Shown one piece after another: positions 38,240-46,389 of a stretch of 64,000 nt of DNA; position 1 is the first letter of the stretch; each line of letters opens with the position of its first letter. The notes below the pieces were generated by a model, which saw only the letters and a program-made list of their open reading frames with translations, did no database searches and was not told the DNA's origin. Origin of the DNA: G965222335 sp965222335 (GTDB lineage: Bacteria > Pseudomonadota > Gammaproteobacteria > Pseudomonadales > Halieaceae); contig OZ244944.1 of the NCBI GenBank assembly GCA_965222335.1, forward strand, positions 2,542,001 through 2,606,000, written 5' to 3'. The position numbers and the translations under genes are program-made.

Positions 38240-39224
38240 TGAGCCCGACAAAGGTGCCTCCGTTACGATAAGTGAGCTCCCGCATCAGTGTAGCAAAGCG
38301 GATGCCGGTGGTTTGCAGGTGCGGTGGCCTGATGAACTGTACCGGGAAGCCCACCGCGTGGATACGCACCCGGCGGTTGCCGTCTGCATCCTCGCGGTTG
38401 ATGCGGTCTACCGTATCCACCACCTGGGCGATCGACTCGCCGGTGAATTCATCGCCGAACACGTAGATGCTGATGCGCTTGCCCGGGTCGTAGAAAGTGC
38501 GAATCGCCTGGGTAATCCCCTCTACCGGGCTGGAGTTACTGAACACGTTCCAGTTGCGCAGGTTCTGGATAATGACCCGCCTCCGTCCCGGGGTGTCCGG
38601 GATCCACTGTCCGCGGTAACGGCTGAACATATACTCGCCCATGTCATTGAGCACCTGAATGCCCTTTACATTAGGGTAGATGCTTAGTGTGGCCTCAAGT
38701 TCCTTGAGCATGCGGTCCCAGCTGTAGGAGAACATGGAGCCCGAGGTATCGATGATGAAAATGATGTACTCGCTGTCTACCGGGATACCGCCGATCAGGT
38801 TGTTCTTGGACTGGTACTGGCTGCCAAGCAGGCGCTCCATCTCCGCGGTCAGGGACTGGCGCGCATCGGCCAGCTGCCCCGCCACGATGTCGTTGCTGCT
38901 GTCCTGTACCTGGATGCTGTCGTGCCGCGAACGTGCGCTGGCGAGCTGGCCGCGCAGGATCGCGATCCGCTCCCGGTAGTCCGAGAGCTGCTCCTGCTTG
39001 GCGTTGAGATCGCGGTTGAGCACCCGGGTCTCGCCGCGGATCTCGAACAGCTGCTCCTGGAGGTCGGCGACCTTGCCCTCGAGGTTAACGGTAGAGGCCT
39101 CGATAATCTGCGGCTGCACGGTCTTGGTAATCATCAGCAGCAGGATCACGGCGCCGAACCCACAGCAGATCACGTCCAGGAAGGACAGGGAAAACTCTTC
39201 GGTGCCGCGTCGTTTGCGTGCCAT
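38223..39224 (-). CDS. Membrane-anchored vWA protein with ExbD/MotB-like helix (copy B)
   Basis: 333 residues. A basic N-terminus (MARKRRGTEE) is followed by one hydrophobic helix (about 13-34) FSLSFLDVICCGFGAVILLL, with Asp17 near its cytosolic end as in ExbD/TolR/MotB. Positive-inside rules place the rest in the periplasm. Residues about 45-130 are heptad-like coiled coil; 150-333 is a von Willebrand A domain with metal-site motif DTSGS (Asp159, Ser161, Ser163), later DVRI-type strands and TFVGL. It is paralogous to the next gene. vWA domains bind proteins through Mg2+; here perhaps an outer-membrane partner (inference). Confidence 0.85.
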   Translation of the reverse strand: MARKRRGTEEFSLSFLDVICCGFGAVILLLMITKTVQPQIIEASTVNLEGKVADLQEQLFEIRGETRVLNRDLNAKQEQLSDYRERIAILRGQLASARSRHDSIQVQDSSNDIVAGQLADARQSLTAEMERLLGSQYQSKNNLIGGIPVDSEYIIFIIDTSGSMFSYSWDRMLKELEATLSIYPNVKGIQVLNDMGEYMFSRYRGQWIPDTPGRRRVIIQNLRNWNVFSNSSPVEGITQAIRTFYDPGKRISIYVFGDEFTGESIAQVVDTVDRINREDADGNRRVRIHAVGFPVQFIRPPHLQTTGIRFATLMRELTYRNGGTFVGLNDFRP

Positions 39225-39238
39225 TGTTCAGAGGTGCC

Positions 39239-40330
39239 CTATGGCCAGTCGCTGGAGGGACTGAGAAAGGAGCCGCGGGTGCTCTGGGCCAGCTGCCAGA
39301 ATGCCGAGGCCGCCATCGGGTCGCCCTCCATCGGTGCCAGGATAATATTGACCGGAACGTTGCGCGGCAGCAACTTGACCGCCTGCGAGTAGTGCTGCAG
39401 GCGCTCGTTCCCGGACACCTTGCTGCCCCGGGGCGGGTTCTTGCCCTGGGTGGGCAGGCCGTCGGTAATCAGGAAGATGTTGTCCGGCCGCGGTGACAGC
39501 TGCTCGATCGCGGCGAAGGCGTTCTCGAGGCTGGTACCGCCGCTGGGGGTGGTGTCGCGCAGGGCCGCGGAGACCTTTTCCAGCTGTTTCTGGTTGGCCA
39601 CCTCCAGCCACTTGCCCCCGGTGCCCGCCAGCGCCGGGGCCGCCTCGGTATTAAACGTCATCACCTGGTACTGGCTGTTTACCGGCAGCTGCGCCGTGAG
39701 CCAGTCCACGGTGTTGAGCGCACGCACCCACTTGTCCGCCTGGCGCTGGGTCGCCGGGGCCATATTGCGCAGGCGGATCACGTTGACCAGGCGGTCGGCG
39801 AGCATGCTCGCCGACACGTCCACCAGCAGCAGGATGTGGCTGCCCCCGAGATTGAGACCGGTGAGGTACTGGCGGTTGCCCTCGCCGAGGAAGGTGCGCG
39901 CACTGGTGCCGCTGTTATCCAGGGCCGACTCGCGCAGTTTCTTGACCTCCTCTTCCAGGGACTGGATTTCCGCCTTGAGCTGTTCGATGTCCTCGCGCTC
40001 GGTGAAACCCTCGGCCCGCAGGCCGGCGATCAGTGCCTCGTACTCCTCGATCTCCTCGACAATACGGGTGGCGCGACCCTGGGCCTCCACCATCTGCATG
40101 TCGACGTCGGACAGGGTATTGCGCAGGCGCACCAGCCCCTCCTCGCCATCGGTGATGTCTTCCTCCAGCAGGGTGACCTCTGACAGCAGGTTGACATTGA
40201 GCTCCCGGGACTGGACCTCGATGGAGTGATCGATAATCAGGAATACCAGGACCACCGCGCCGAAGCCGCAGGACATGATATCCAGGAAGGCCAGGTTGAA
40301 GGTGGTGAAGGAGCGCTTCTTGCGGGCCAC
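39239..40330 (-). CDS. Membrane-anchored vWA protein with ExbD/MotB-like helix (copy A)
   Basis: 363 residues, built like copy B: MARKKRSFTT, then FNLAFLDIMSCGFGAVVLVF with Asp17 at the same position. FNLAFLDIM resembles INVTPFIDVM of E. coli ExbD around its essential Asp25. A coiled coil covers about 45-140, and a vWA domain about 160-355 has metal-site motif DVSAS (Asp171, Ser173, Ser175), TPSGGTSLENAF and FLITDGLP. It starts 3 nt after the upstream gene. Two different such subunits could form a heterodimeric stator plug with the MotA/ExbB-like protein encoded two genes upstream (inference). Confidence 0.86.
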   Translation of the reverse strand: MARKKRSFTTFNLAFLDIMSCGFGAVVLVFLIIDHSIEVQSRELNVNLLSEVTLLEEDITDGEEGLVRLRNTLSDVDMQMVEAQGRATRIVEEIEEYEALIAGLRAEGFTEREDIEQLKAEIQSLEEEVKKLRESALDNSGTSARTFLGEGNRQYLTGLNLGGSHILLLVDVSASMLADRLVNVIRLRNMAPATQRQADKWVRALNTVDWLTAQLPVNSQYQVMTFNTEAAPALAGTGGKWLEVANQKQLEKVSAALRDTTPSGGTSLENAFAAIEQLSPRPDNIFLITDGLPTQGKNPPRGSKVSGNERLQHYSQAVKLLPRNVPVNIILAPMEGDPMAASAFWQLAQSTRGSFLSPSSDWP

Positions 40331-40333
40331 GGA

Positions 40334-41644
40334 TCAGGTGCTCCCGTCTGCCCCGGGGACGTGAATGACAAAGCAGGTGCCAGCGCCATCAATCACCAGG
40401 GTATCGCCGCAGTGCAGGGCCCGGCCGGCGGTGGCCGGCTGCCCGTTGACCGTGGCCGGATTCGCCCCACGCCCGCCCTGCAGCAGCCATTGCCGGCCTT
40501 CACGCGCCAGGGACCAGCCGCCGCCGAGATCGGTGCCCGCGGCCGCCAGGGGCTCCGCCAGGAAACCACGCAGCAGGTGGGTGGGTGCGGTCGCGGCCGG
40601 CGCAGAGGTGACCGCCGGGGCAGGCGCCGGGGTTTCGCGAGCCTGGACTTCCGGTGCCGGGGTCGGTGCGGGCGTCGGGGAGGCCGGTAGGGGCAGACGG
40701 GTCACCAGGGCCAGCGGCTGGCCCGGGCTTGCCGCTTCCTCTGCCAGCAGGGGCAGACTCTCGCGCAGGGCGTGCTCCGGCAACAGCTGGAGCCCGGGGA
40801 ACTGCTGCGCCAGGCCCGGCAGCAGGGCGGCCAGTGGGTCCGCCAGCAGGCGCCCGCCGCGCTTGCCGGTGGTTTCCTCAAGCGCCTTGAACAGGCGCTC
40901 GCCCGCCTCGCGCAGGCCGGCGGCCTCCAGGCGTGCGGTGTAGCCGCTGAGCTCCAGCTGGGTTTCGCGGCCGGACTGCAGGCTTTGCAGGGTGCGGGGC
41001 AGGGCATCGTAAAGTTGCTGCTCCGTCGCCGCCTGGCGCCGCGGGTCGAAGCGGGTCTGGCGGATAAACGTCGCCGCGATCACCTCCACCAGGCGCTCCT
41101 GCAGCTGCAGCAGGCCGCAGCCGGGCAGGGCCTGCGAGCGCACCAGGCGAGATTCACCATCGCGGTTTTCCAGCTCTGTGAGCAGGGCCTGGTGCAGCTG
41201 GAACTCCAGGTGGTAGAGAGTACCGTCGTCCGGCGCGGCCCGCGCCAGGGCCACGCTGCGATTCACCAGCCCCACCGCGTCGAAGGGGCACTGTTCGATA
41301 ATGCCCAGCAGCAGCGCCAACTGTTCCCGCGACAGGCTGTCGGGTACCGCGAGCAGCAGCTCATCCGGTGCTCCGGCTTCCGCGTGCAGTGCCAGCAGGT
41401 GGGCGTGCACCAGGTCGGCAGTGTGGCGGGCGGGGCCCAGGGCTGGCTGCAGCGGCCGCGTGCCCAGCTGCCACCAGTAGCGGGTGGCCACATCTCGCGG
41501 CCGCAGTCGCGCGGCGGCGCGGGCTGGTCCGCCGAAGCGGTACTCGCCGCCCTCCAGCAGGGCATAGCCGGGGCTCTGCACCAGCGACTCCCCGTGCCAC
41601 AGCCGCAGGTTGCTGTCATTGATGTCCAGTAGCGCGCGCGACAT
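40334..41644 (-). CDS. Degenerate Hsp70/actin-like protein with FHA-like C-terminus
   Basis: 436 residues, no signal or membrane helix. LLDINDSNLRLW at residues 5-16 looks like the phosphate-1 motif of the actin/Hsp70 fold, and ELLLAVPDSLSREQLALLLGI resembles the Hsp70 VPA-type segment. The phosphate-2 region (YHLEFQLHQALLTEL) lacks the Gly-rich DLGGGT pattern, so ATP hydrolysis is doubtful. A Pro/Ala linker (about 325-355) leads to a final domain (about 390-436: VNGQPATAGRALHCGDTLVI) with FHA-like spacing. It may be the cytosolic regulator of the channel encoded just before it (overlap of 1 bp). Confidence 0.65.
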   Translation of the reverse strand: MSRALLDINDSNLRLWHGESLVQSPGYALLEGGEYRFGGPARAAARLRPRDVATRYWWQLGTRPLQPALGPARHTADLVHAHLLALHAEAGAPDELLLAVPDSLSREQLALLLGIIEQCPFDAVGLVNRSVALARAAPDDGTLYHLEFQLHQALLTELENRDGESRLVRSQALPGCGLLQLQERLVEVIAATFIRQTRFDPRRQAATEQQLYDALPRTLQSLQSGRETQLELSGYTARLEAAGLREAGERLFKALEETTGKRGGRLLADPLAALLPGLAQQFPGLQLLPEHALRESLPLLAEEAASPGQPLALVTRLPLPASPTPAPTPAPEVQARETPAPAPAVTSAPAATAPTHLLRGFLAEPLAAAGTDLGGGWSLAREGRQWLLQGGRGANPATVNGQPATAGRALHCGDTLVIDGAGTCFVIHVPGADGST

Positions 41645-42441
41645 CAGTGGGCCACGAGATGGCGCAGCAGGCGCTTGTCGGCGTAGCGCTGGCAGTCGAG
41701 GACCAGGCGCTCCTGGGACAGCTGCAGCTGGTGCAGGCAGAACATGATCACGATGCTCAGGACCAGGGCGACGAAGGTGCTGTTAAAGGCAACCCCCAGG
41801 CTCACGGTGACCCCGGAAATGTCGCCTTCCACGGCCTTGTAGGCCTGGCCCAGGGCGTCGCCGATACCGCGCACGGTGCCGATAAAGCCGATCGAGGGAA
41901 TCGCCCAGGCGATGTAGCGCACCATGGAGAGCTCCGAGTCGAGGCGGTCCGATTCCACCTCGCAGCTTTCCTTGATCGTGTCGGAGACCGCCTGGATGCT
42001 GCCGGTGGTCGCAAAGCGCTGCAGCGACGCCAGCAGGGTCCTCGGCAGGAGAAAGTCCTGCTCGCGCTCCGGTAGCGCCTCGAGGGCGCGACTGTATTCC
42101 CGCGCGTCCTCGGGCAGGAGGCTGGTGCCCTCGGGCACTTCCAGCAGGGCGCGGTCCAGTAGCTGCTGCTCCAGCATCGTGCGGCGCCCCTTGTAGGCCA
42201 TGATCGCCAGGGCCCAGAACAGGAGAATAAAACAGGCTTCCTGCTCAAAGTCGCGGATGACCACCGCGAAACTGCGCTCTGGCACGTAGTCTTCCCCGGC
42301 CGCCTGCAGCGCCAGCTCCTCGCGCAGCTGGGCGTCGGCGCTGGGCCGGATAGCCCCCACGTAGAGGGCGTGCACCACGATCACCGCGATGAGCAGGGCG
42401 AATATCTGGTAAATGAACTCGGATGACATCCTGGCTTTCAT
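41644..42441 (-). CDS. MotA/TolQ/ExbB-type proton-channel protein
   Basis: 265 residues with four membrane helices (about 9-30, 68-84, 173-195, 213-237) and a cytosolic loop between helices 2 and 3, a MotA-like topology. The conserved channel signature is in helices 3-4: RYIAWAIPSIGFIGTVRGIGDAL and GVTVSLGVAFNSTFVALVLSI, with the Pro and Thr residues typical of the family. No classical MotB/ExbD gene is next to it; the two vWA proteins downstream have ExbD-like helices instead. AGGA precedes the ATG. It probably uses proton or sodium flow to drive motion of its partners. Confidence 0.9.
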   Translation of the reverse strand: MKARMSSEFIYQIFALLIAVIVVHALYVGAIRPSADAQLREELALQAAGEDYVPERSFAVVIRDFEQEACFILLFWALAIMAYKGRRTMLEQQLLDRALLEVPEGTSLLPEDAREYSRALEALPEREQDFLLPRTLLASLQRFATTGSIQAVSDTIKESCEVESDRLDSELSMVRYIAWAIPSIGFIGTVRGIGDALGQAYKAVEGDISGVTVSLGVAFNSTFVALVLSIVIMFCLHQLQLSQERLVLDCQRYADKRLLRHLVAH

Positions 42442-42449
42442 GCGCGGTC

Positions 42450-42758
42450 CTATATATCCACCGGGAAAGAAACAGACAGGTCCTCGGAGATCTGCTCCGA
42501 GGCCTCGTACTCAAAGGGAGAGCCCTCAGCGACTGATGAAGAGCCTTCAGCCCTTGGTAAAGAGCCTTCAGCGGCCTGTGAAGAGCCCTCAGCTGCGGGT
42601 GAAGAGCCTTCAGCCCCTGGTAAAGAGCCCTCAGCGACTGATGAAGCGCCCTCAGCCGCCGGCGTATTTGGCTCTGGCGCTGGCTGCGCCGTGGCGATCA
42701 GGGCCCAGGCCAGCAGGCTCAAAGTCACCCCCAGACTCACCAGGCGGGGCAGGTTCAT
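42450..42758 (-). CDS. Small exported protein with 7-residue repeats
   Basis: 102 residues. A signal peptide (LVSLGVTLSLLAWALIATAQ) precedes a low-complexity region of about seven heptads of the form AEG-S-x-x-x (AEGASSV, AEGSLPG, AEGSSPA, AEGSSQA, AEGSLPR, AEGSSSV, AEGSPFE), then a short acidic tail ending DLSVSFPVDI. ATG at 42758 has GGAG seven nt upstream and is preferred over one five codons earlier. It overlaps the PEGA gene or nearly so and precedes the channel gene by 8 nt. Possibly a flexible periplasmic tether. Confidence 0.75.
   Translation of the reverse strand: MNLPRLVSLGVTLSLLAWALIATAQPAPEPNTPAAEGASSVAEGSLPGAEGSSPAAEGSSQAAEGSLPRAEGSSSVAEGSPFEYEASEQISEDLSVSFPVDI
42519..42660 (-). 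repeat. 21-bp minisatellite encoding heptad repeats
   Basis: Six full and one partial copies of a 21-bp unit (plus strand AGAGCCCTCAGCGACTGATG plus one A). Units 1 and 6 are identical; units 2 and 5 differ at one base. The period is a multiple of three, so copy-number change would lengthen or shorten the protein in frame. Confidence 0.9.
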
Positions 42759-42762
42759 GCTG

Positions 42763-44832
42763 TTACTCCGCATAGCGCGCGAGCCTGAATCCTACGTCAT
42801 CGCGCCCGGCTTGCCCATAATCGCGGTAGGACAGGCGCAGCTCCGAGAGCTTGCTCAGGGCCCAGCTGGCCCCGCGCACCACATAGTTGTCACCGCTCTG
42901 GGGACCCAGGGGGTCGGTCTCGGTGGTGCTGTTGGCCGGTGGAATCTGGTAGACGTCGTGCACCCACTCGGCAACGTTGCCACCCATGTCGTACAGGCCC
43001 TTGTTGTTGGCGGCAAAGGAGGCCACGGGTGCGCTGACCACGTGGCCGTCGGTGTAGCCGCTGAGAATGCGGCCGGTGACGTAGGCGGAGGTGTTGTCGG
43101 CGTAGTTCTCCACTGCCTCGGTTGGGGGGAAGGTCTCACCCCAGGGGAACTTGAGCAGCTCCGCGCCCGCGGATCGTGCCGCCCAGGCCCATTCTGCCTC
43201 GGTGGGCAGGCGATACCCGGTGGCTTCCGGGTTGAAACCGGTCACGATGCCCTCCTGCTGCTGGTAGAAGGGGGGCAGCCCTTCGCGGCGGCTGAGCCAG
43301 TTACAGAACTGGGCCGCCTGCTGCCAGCTGACCTGGGCCACCGGCTGGTGCTCCCGGTTGAGGCTGTTGCTCTCCACCTGGCCCGAGTTGTGCTCGGCCT
43401 GGAACTGGCGGAACTGGGCGTTGGTGACCTCGGTGGTCTGCAGGTAGAACATGCGCTGGAGCGCGACCGGGCGCAGCACCTCATTGGCGCGGCGCCCGGA
43501 CTCGCGGCGCGAGGCGCCCATGGTGAATTCGCTCAGCGCCGATTCCGCGGGGATAAAGAGCTTCAGGGTCTGGCCCAGGGCGGTGGTGATCTCGGGGCTG
43601 AGGGCGGCGAGCTTCGCCTCGCGCTGGGTTTGCAGGCTGATCGAGAGCTGCTGTTCCAGGCCCTCTCGCGGCGTGACCCGGCGGCGCTCGGTGGCGTGAC
43701 CCGCCAGGACCACTTCCAGGGTGTGCTCGAAAGCGGGCAGGGTGAGCTGCTGGCTGCCGGTGCCGACGCGCTTGCCATTCACCCTGACTTCGGCCTCCTC
43801 GGGCGTGACCTGGAGGCGGATGTCGCCCAGCAGCGCCTGCAGGCGGATATCCCGCTGCGCTTCTTCGCCGGCGGCCAGGGTCAGGGTCTCGTTGTGGCGT
43901 CGGTAGCCGGGGCGCGACAGGGTGATGCGCTGGGCCCGGTCGGGGGCGAGGGCGAGCTGCAGCGGTGTCTGGCCCTGGAACTCGCCGTCCAAGGTCACGT
44001 TCGCCGCGCTCGGCGTGGAATTGAGGCTGAGAATGCCCGCGGCCGGTTCCAGGGTGACCGGGTCCAGGCTGGCGGCCTCGCCGGCGGTGACCCCCAGGGA
44101 GCGGGTCCAGGGCGCGTAGCCCACCAGGCGCAGTCCCAGCTCGCGCTCGCCCTGCAGCACCTCGACCACCGCCGGGGTGGTCGCCACCGGCTCCCCGTCC
44201 ACGGTCACGGTGGCGCCCGCGGGCTCACTGCTGACGCTGATATCTGCCCAGGCCGGGGCCAGCTCGGCGCTGACCGCCTGGGCACGATCACGGCCGGCCA
44301 CCTCCAGCGTTTGCGCCCAGGGCAGGTAGCGCTCGGCGCGCAGGCTGAGTTGATGTTCCCCGGCGCTGATGCTGGCCTCTTCCAGGGGTGTGGTGCCGAT
44401 GCGCTCACCGTCCAGCAACACCTCGGCACCCGCGGGCTCGCTGGTGATCGTGACCCGCCCCGGCAGCGGCTGCAGGGTCAGCTCCAATGCCTGGCTGTCC
44501 TCACGGGTCACGATGAGCTCCTGCTGCAGCGGGAAATAGCCTTCGGCGGTCGCCGCCAGGTCGTAGCGACCCGGGCGAATCAGCACCCTTTCCCCGAAGG
44601 GCAGGTAAAGCCCGTCAATCTCGACCTCCGCGGGCGCCGTGGCAACAGTGGTAATCAGTACCGAGCGGGCGGTGAACAGGAAGCCCATGATCACCGCCGC
44701 CACCAGCACCACTGCCAGTACCAGAGCGCGCACCGGGTGCGGCCCGCGACGGGCGGGGCCGGCATCGGGGTTCAGCGGCTGGAAGGCCGCGGGCGTGATC
44801 GGGGCATCGCCCTGGGTTTGTTGACGCGACAT
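42763..44832 (-). CDS. Membrane-anchored PEGA-repeat protein with SUMF1-like domain
   Basis: 689 residues. Cytosolic N-terminus, one membrane helix (about 34-57), then about five PEGA-type beta repeats: about 67-101, 124-170 (ITSEPAGAEVLLDGERIGTTPL), 195-241, 265-312 and 336-380. From about 420 a formylglycine-generating-enzyme (SUMF1) fold follows: YLQTTEVTNAQFRQF, RLPTEAEWAWAAR, GNVAEWVHDV, VVRGASW, DDVGFRLAR. The Cys pair of active FGE after the RGxSW motif is absent (ALSKLSELRLSYRDYG), so it is likely a binding domain. PEGA repeats are thought to contact surface or envelope structures. Start adjacent to the upstream stop. Confidence 0.88.
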   Translation of the reverse strand: MSRQQTQGDAPITPAAFQPLNPDAGPARRGPHPVRALVLAVVLVAAVIMGFLFTARSVLITTVATAPAEVEIDGLYLPFGERVLIRPGRYDLAATAEGYFPLQQELIVTREDSQALELTLQPLPGRVTITSEPAGAEVLLDGERIGTTPLEEASISAGEHQLSLRAERYLPWAQTLEVAGRDRAQAVSAELAPAWADISVSSEPAGATVTVDGEPVATTPAVVEVLQGERELGLRLVGYAPWTRSLGVTAGEAASLDPVTLEPAAGILSLNSTPSAANVTLDGEFQGQTPLQLALAPDRAQRITLSRPGYRRHNETLTLAAGEEAQRDIRLQALLGDIRLQVTPEEAEVRVNGKRVGTGSQQLTLPAFEHTLEVVLAGHATERRRVTPREGLEQQLSISLQTQREAKLAALSPEITTALGQTLKLFIPAESALSEFTMGASRRESGRRANEVLRPVALQRMFYLQTTEVTNAQFRQFQAEHNSGQVESNSLNREHQPVAQVSWQQAAQFCNWLSRREGLPPFYQQQEGIVTGFNPEATGYRLPTEAEWAWAARSAGAELLKFPWGETFPPTEAVENYADNTSAYVTGRILSGYTDGHVVSAPVASFAANNKGLYDMGGNVAEWVHDVYQIPPANSTTETDPLGPQSGDNYVVRGASWALSKLSELRLSYRDYGQAGRDDVGFRLARYAE

Positions 44833-46359
44833 TCAGATCGGTTCCGTACACATGATGACGACCGGGTCCGGCGGCTGCTCCGGGTCTACCGTAAAGCTGC
44901 GGCGCACGTCGCGAAAGCCGCGGCGGGTACCCACCGCGGTGTAACTGCCGGGGCGCAGTTCCAGCTCCCGTTCGCTGAAGGTGCCCAGGCGCGCGACCTT
45001 GTACACCGTGACCGCGGTCTGCTGGTCCGAGCGCAGGGTCACTGCAACCGGCTGATTGGCGATTTCCAGGGCGCGGCTCAGGGTCGCGATCTGCTGCTGC
45101 AGCACGGGCCCGCCGCCGGGGACCGCACGGGCCCGCTGCAGCAATTTGTCGGTCGCCGCGGCGACCCCGGGGTCGGCGAGGCGGTCCGGCTGCTCCAGCA
45201 CCTCCTGTAACTGTTCGTGCAGTTCGGCTCGCGGCCGCGCCCGGGACAGGCCCTCCTGGGCGAAGACCACACTGGCATCAATCGCGAGGGCTTCCTGGTA
45301 GCGCTGCACCGCAGCGGGCCACTCTTCCGCGGCCTCGGCGGCAGCGCCCCGTTGCCGCAGGACCGCCAGGCGGTGCGCGGTGGCGGCGGCCTCCAGTTCG
45401 CGCAGGGCGCTGCCGGCCTCGGCGGCCTCGGGTCTGAGACCCTGGGCGCGGCGGAAAGCCTCGCGCGCGGCATCAAAGCGGTTATCGTCCAGGGCAGCGT
45501 AGCCCTCGCTCATGGCGGCATTGAACCGTGCCCGCCGGTGGGCGTCGGCGACCCGGGCGAGCTCTCTGGCGGCATACTGGTGCGCGGGGTCGCTCTCGGT
45601 GGCCTCCCGCAGCGCGGATTCGGCCTCGGCCAGCCGGCCAGCCTCCTCGGCGACCCCGGCCTGCTCCAGGGCGCTGATCACCGCCGGCAGGGCGTCCAGG
45701 CGCTGCTCCAGGGCGGTCAGGTCCTCGTGCTCCGGCTGCATCTGCGTCGCCAGCTCGAGCTCGGCCGCGGCGGTGTCGGGCTCCCGTGCCTCGATCGCCG
45801 CCACCGCCGCCGCACGCCGGCTGGCGGCGCGCGCCGGCCGCTCAGCCTCGATGGCCTGCAGGGCCGCCAGGGCCTGATCGTAGTCCTTCTTCGCGGCCAC
45901 GAACTCCCGCGCCTGGTAGCGTTGATCGCCGCTGGCGGCGGTGGCTACGGCAGCGGCAAAGGCTTCACCGGCCCACTGCTCCACCGCCAATTCCTCCAGG
46001 GCTTCCTGGATTTCCAGCAGCTGGGCCAGTACGTCCTGGGCCTCCTTGCGCAGGCGCGCCTGCTGGGCGTCGGCGTAGGGGGTGGCGGCCGGTTCCCGCG
46101 CCGCCTGGGGGCGGCTGCCGCCGGGAGCAACCGGGGAGGAACTGGCGACCGGGTCCTCGGCCGGCGCGGGACGCTCCGTTGTCGGCTGTGGCAGCCAGAA
46201 CACCACCACTGCCGCGAGCAGCACCAGAAGCCTCAGCGCCGGCCAGACCCAGGGACGGGACGGGTCGGCAGCGGCGGGCGCGCCCTGACTGCCCGGGTCG
46301 GCGGTCCGGGGAGCCGGCTCGAAAGGCGTGGGGGTGAGTTGGTCGCTGTCTCGTGACAT
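44833..46359 (-). CDS. Membrane-anchored TPR-like protein
   Basis: 508 residues. N-terminal cytosolic Pro-rich part, one membrane helix (about 37-57, WPALRLLVLLAAVVVFWL), then a long Ala/Glu-rich helical region (about 95-410) with TPR-like units such as AAEAAEEWPAAVQRYQEALAID and GYAALDDNRFDAAREAFRRAQG. The last 60 residues (AVTVYKVARLGTFSERELELRPGSYTAVGTRRGFRDV) form a PEGA-like unit. AAGG precedes the ATG. The architecture suggests a periplasmic scaffold of the same complex as the PEGA-SUMF1 protein. Confidence 0.82.
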   Translation of the reverse strand: MSRDSDQLTPTPFEPAPRTADPGSQGAPAAADPSRPWVWPALRLLVLLAAVVVFWLPQPTTERPAPAEDPVASSSPVAPGGSRPQAAREPAATPYADAQQARLRKEAQDVLAQLLEIQEALEELAVEQWAGEAFAAAVATAASGDQRYQAREFVAAKKDYDQALAALQAIEAERPARAASRRAAAVAAIEAREPDTAAAELELATQMQPEHEDLTALEQRLDALPAVISALEQAGVAEEAGRLAEAESALREATESDPAHQYAARELARVADAHRRARFNAAMSEGYAALDDNRFDAAREAFRRAQGLRPEAAEAGSALRELEAAATAHRLAVLRQRGAAAEAAEEWPAAVQRYQEALAIDASVVFAQEGLSRARPRAELHEQLQEVLEQPDRLADPGVAAATDKLLQRARAVPGGGPVLQQQIATLSRALEIANQPVAVTLRSDQQTAVTVYKVARLGTFSERELELRPGSYTAVGTRRGFRDVRRSFTVDPEQPPDPVVIMCTEPI

Positions 46360-46389
46360 TCTGGCCTTGGGGTGAGGAGTGGTGCCGGG

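Noticed and set aside
38223..40330. MoxR-vWA chaperone cluster
   Set aside because: No MoxR AAA+ ATPase gene is near the vWA genes, and these vWA proteins are anchored by an ExbD-like N-terminal helix.
42763..44832. Active sulfatase-maturing (formylglycine-generating) enzyme
   Set aside because: The catalytic Cys residues after the RGxSW motif are missing and no sulfatase gene is near.
42691..45210. 839-codon plus-strand frame
   Set aside because: Antisense to the PEGA-SUMF1 and TPR genes, whose minus-strand frames have clear domains and continue an unbroken operon.
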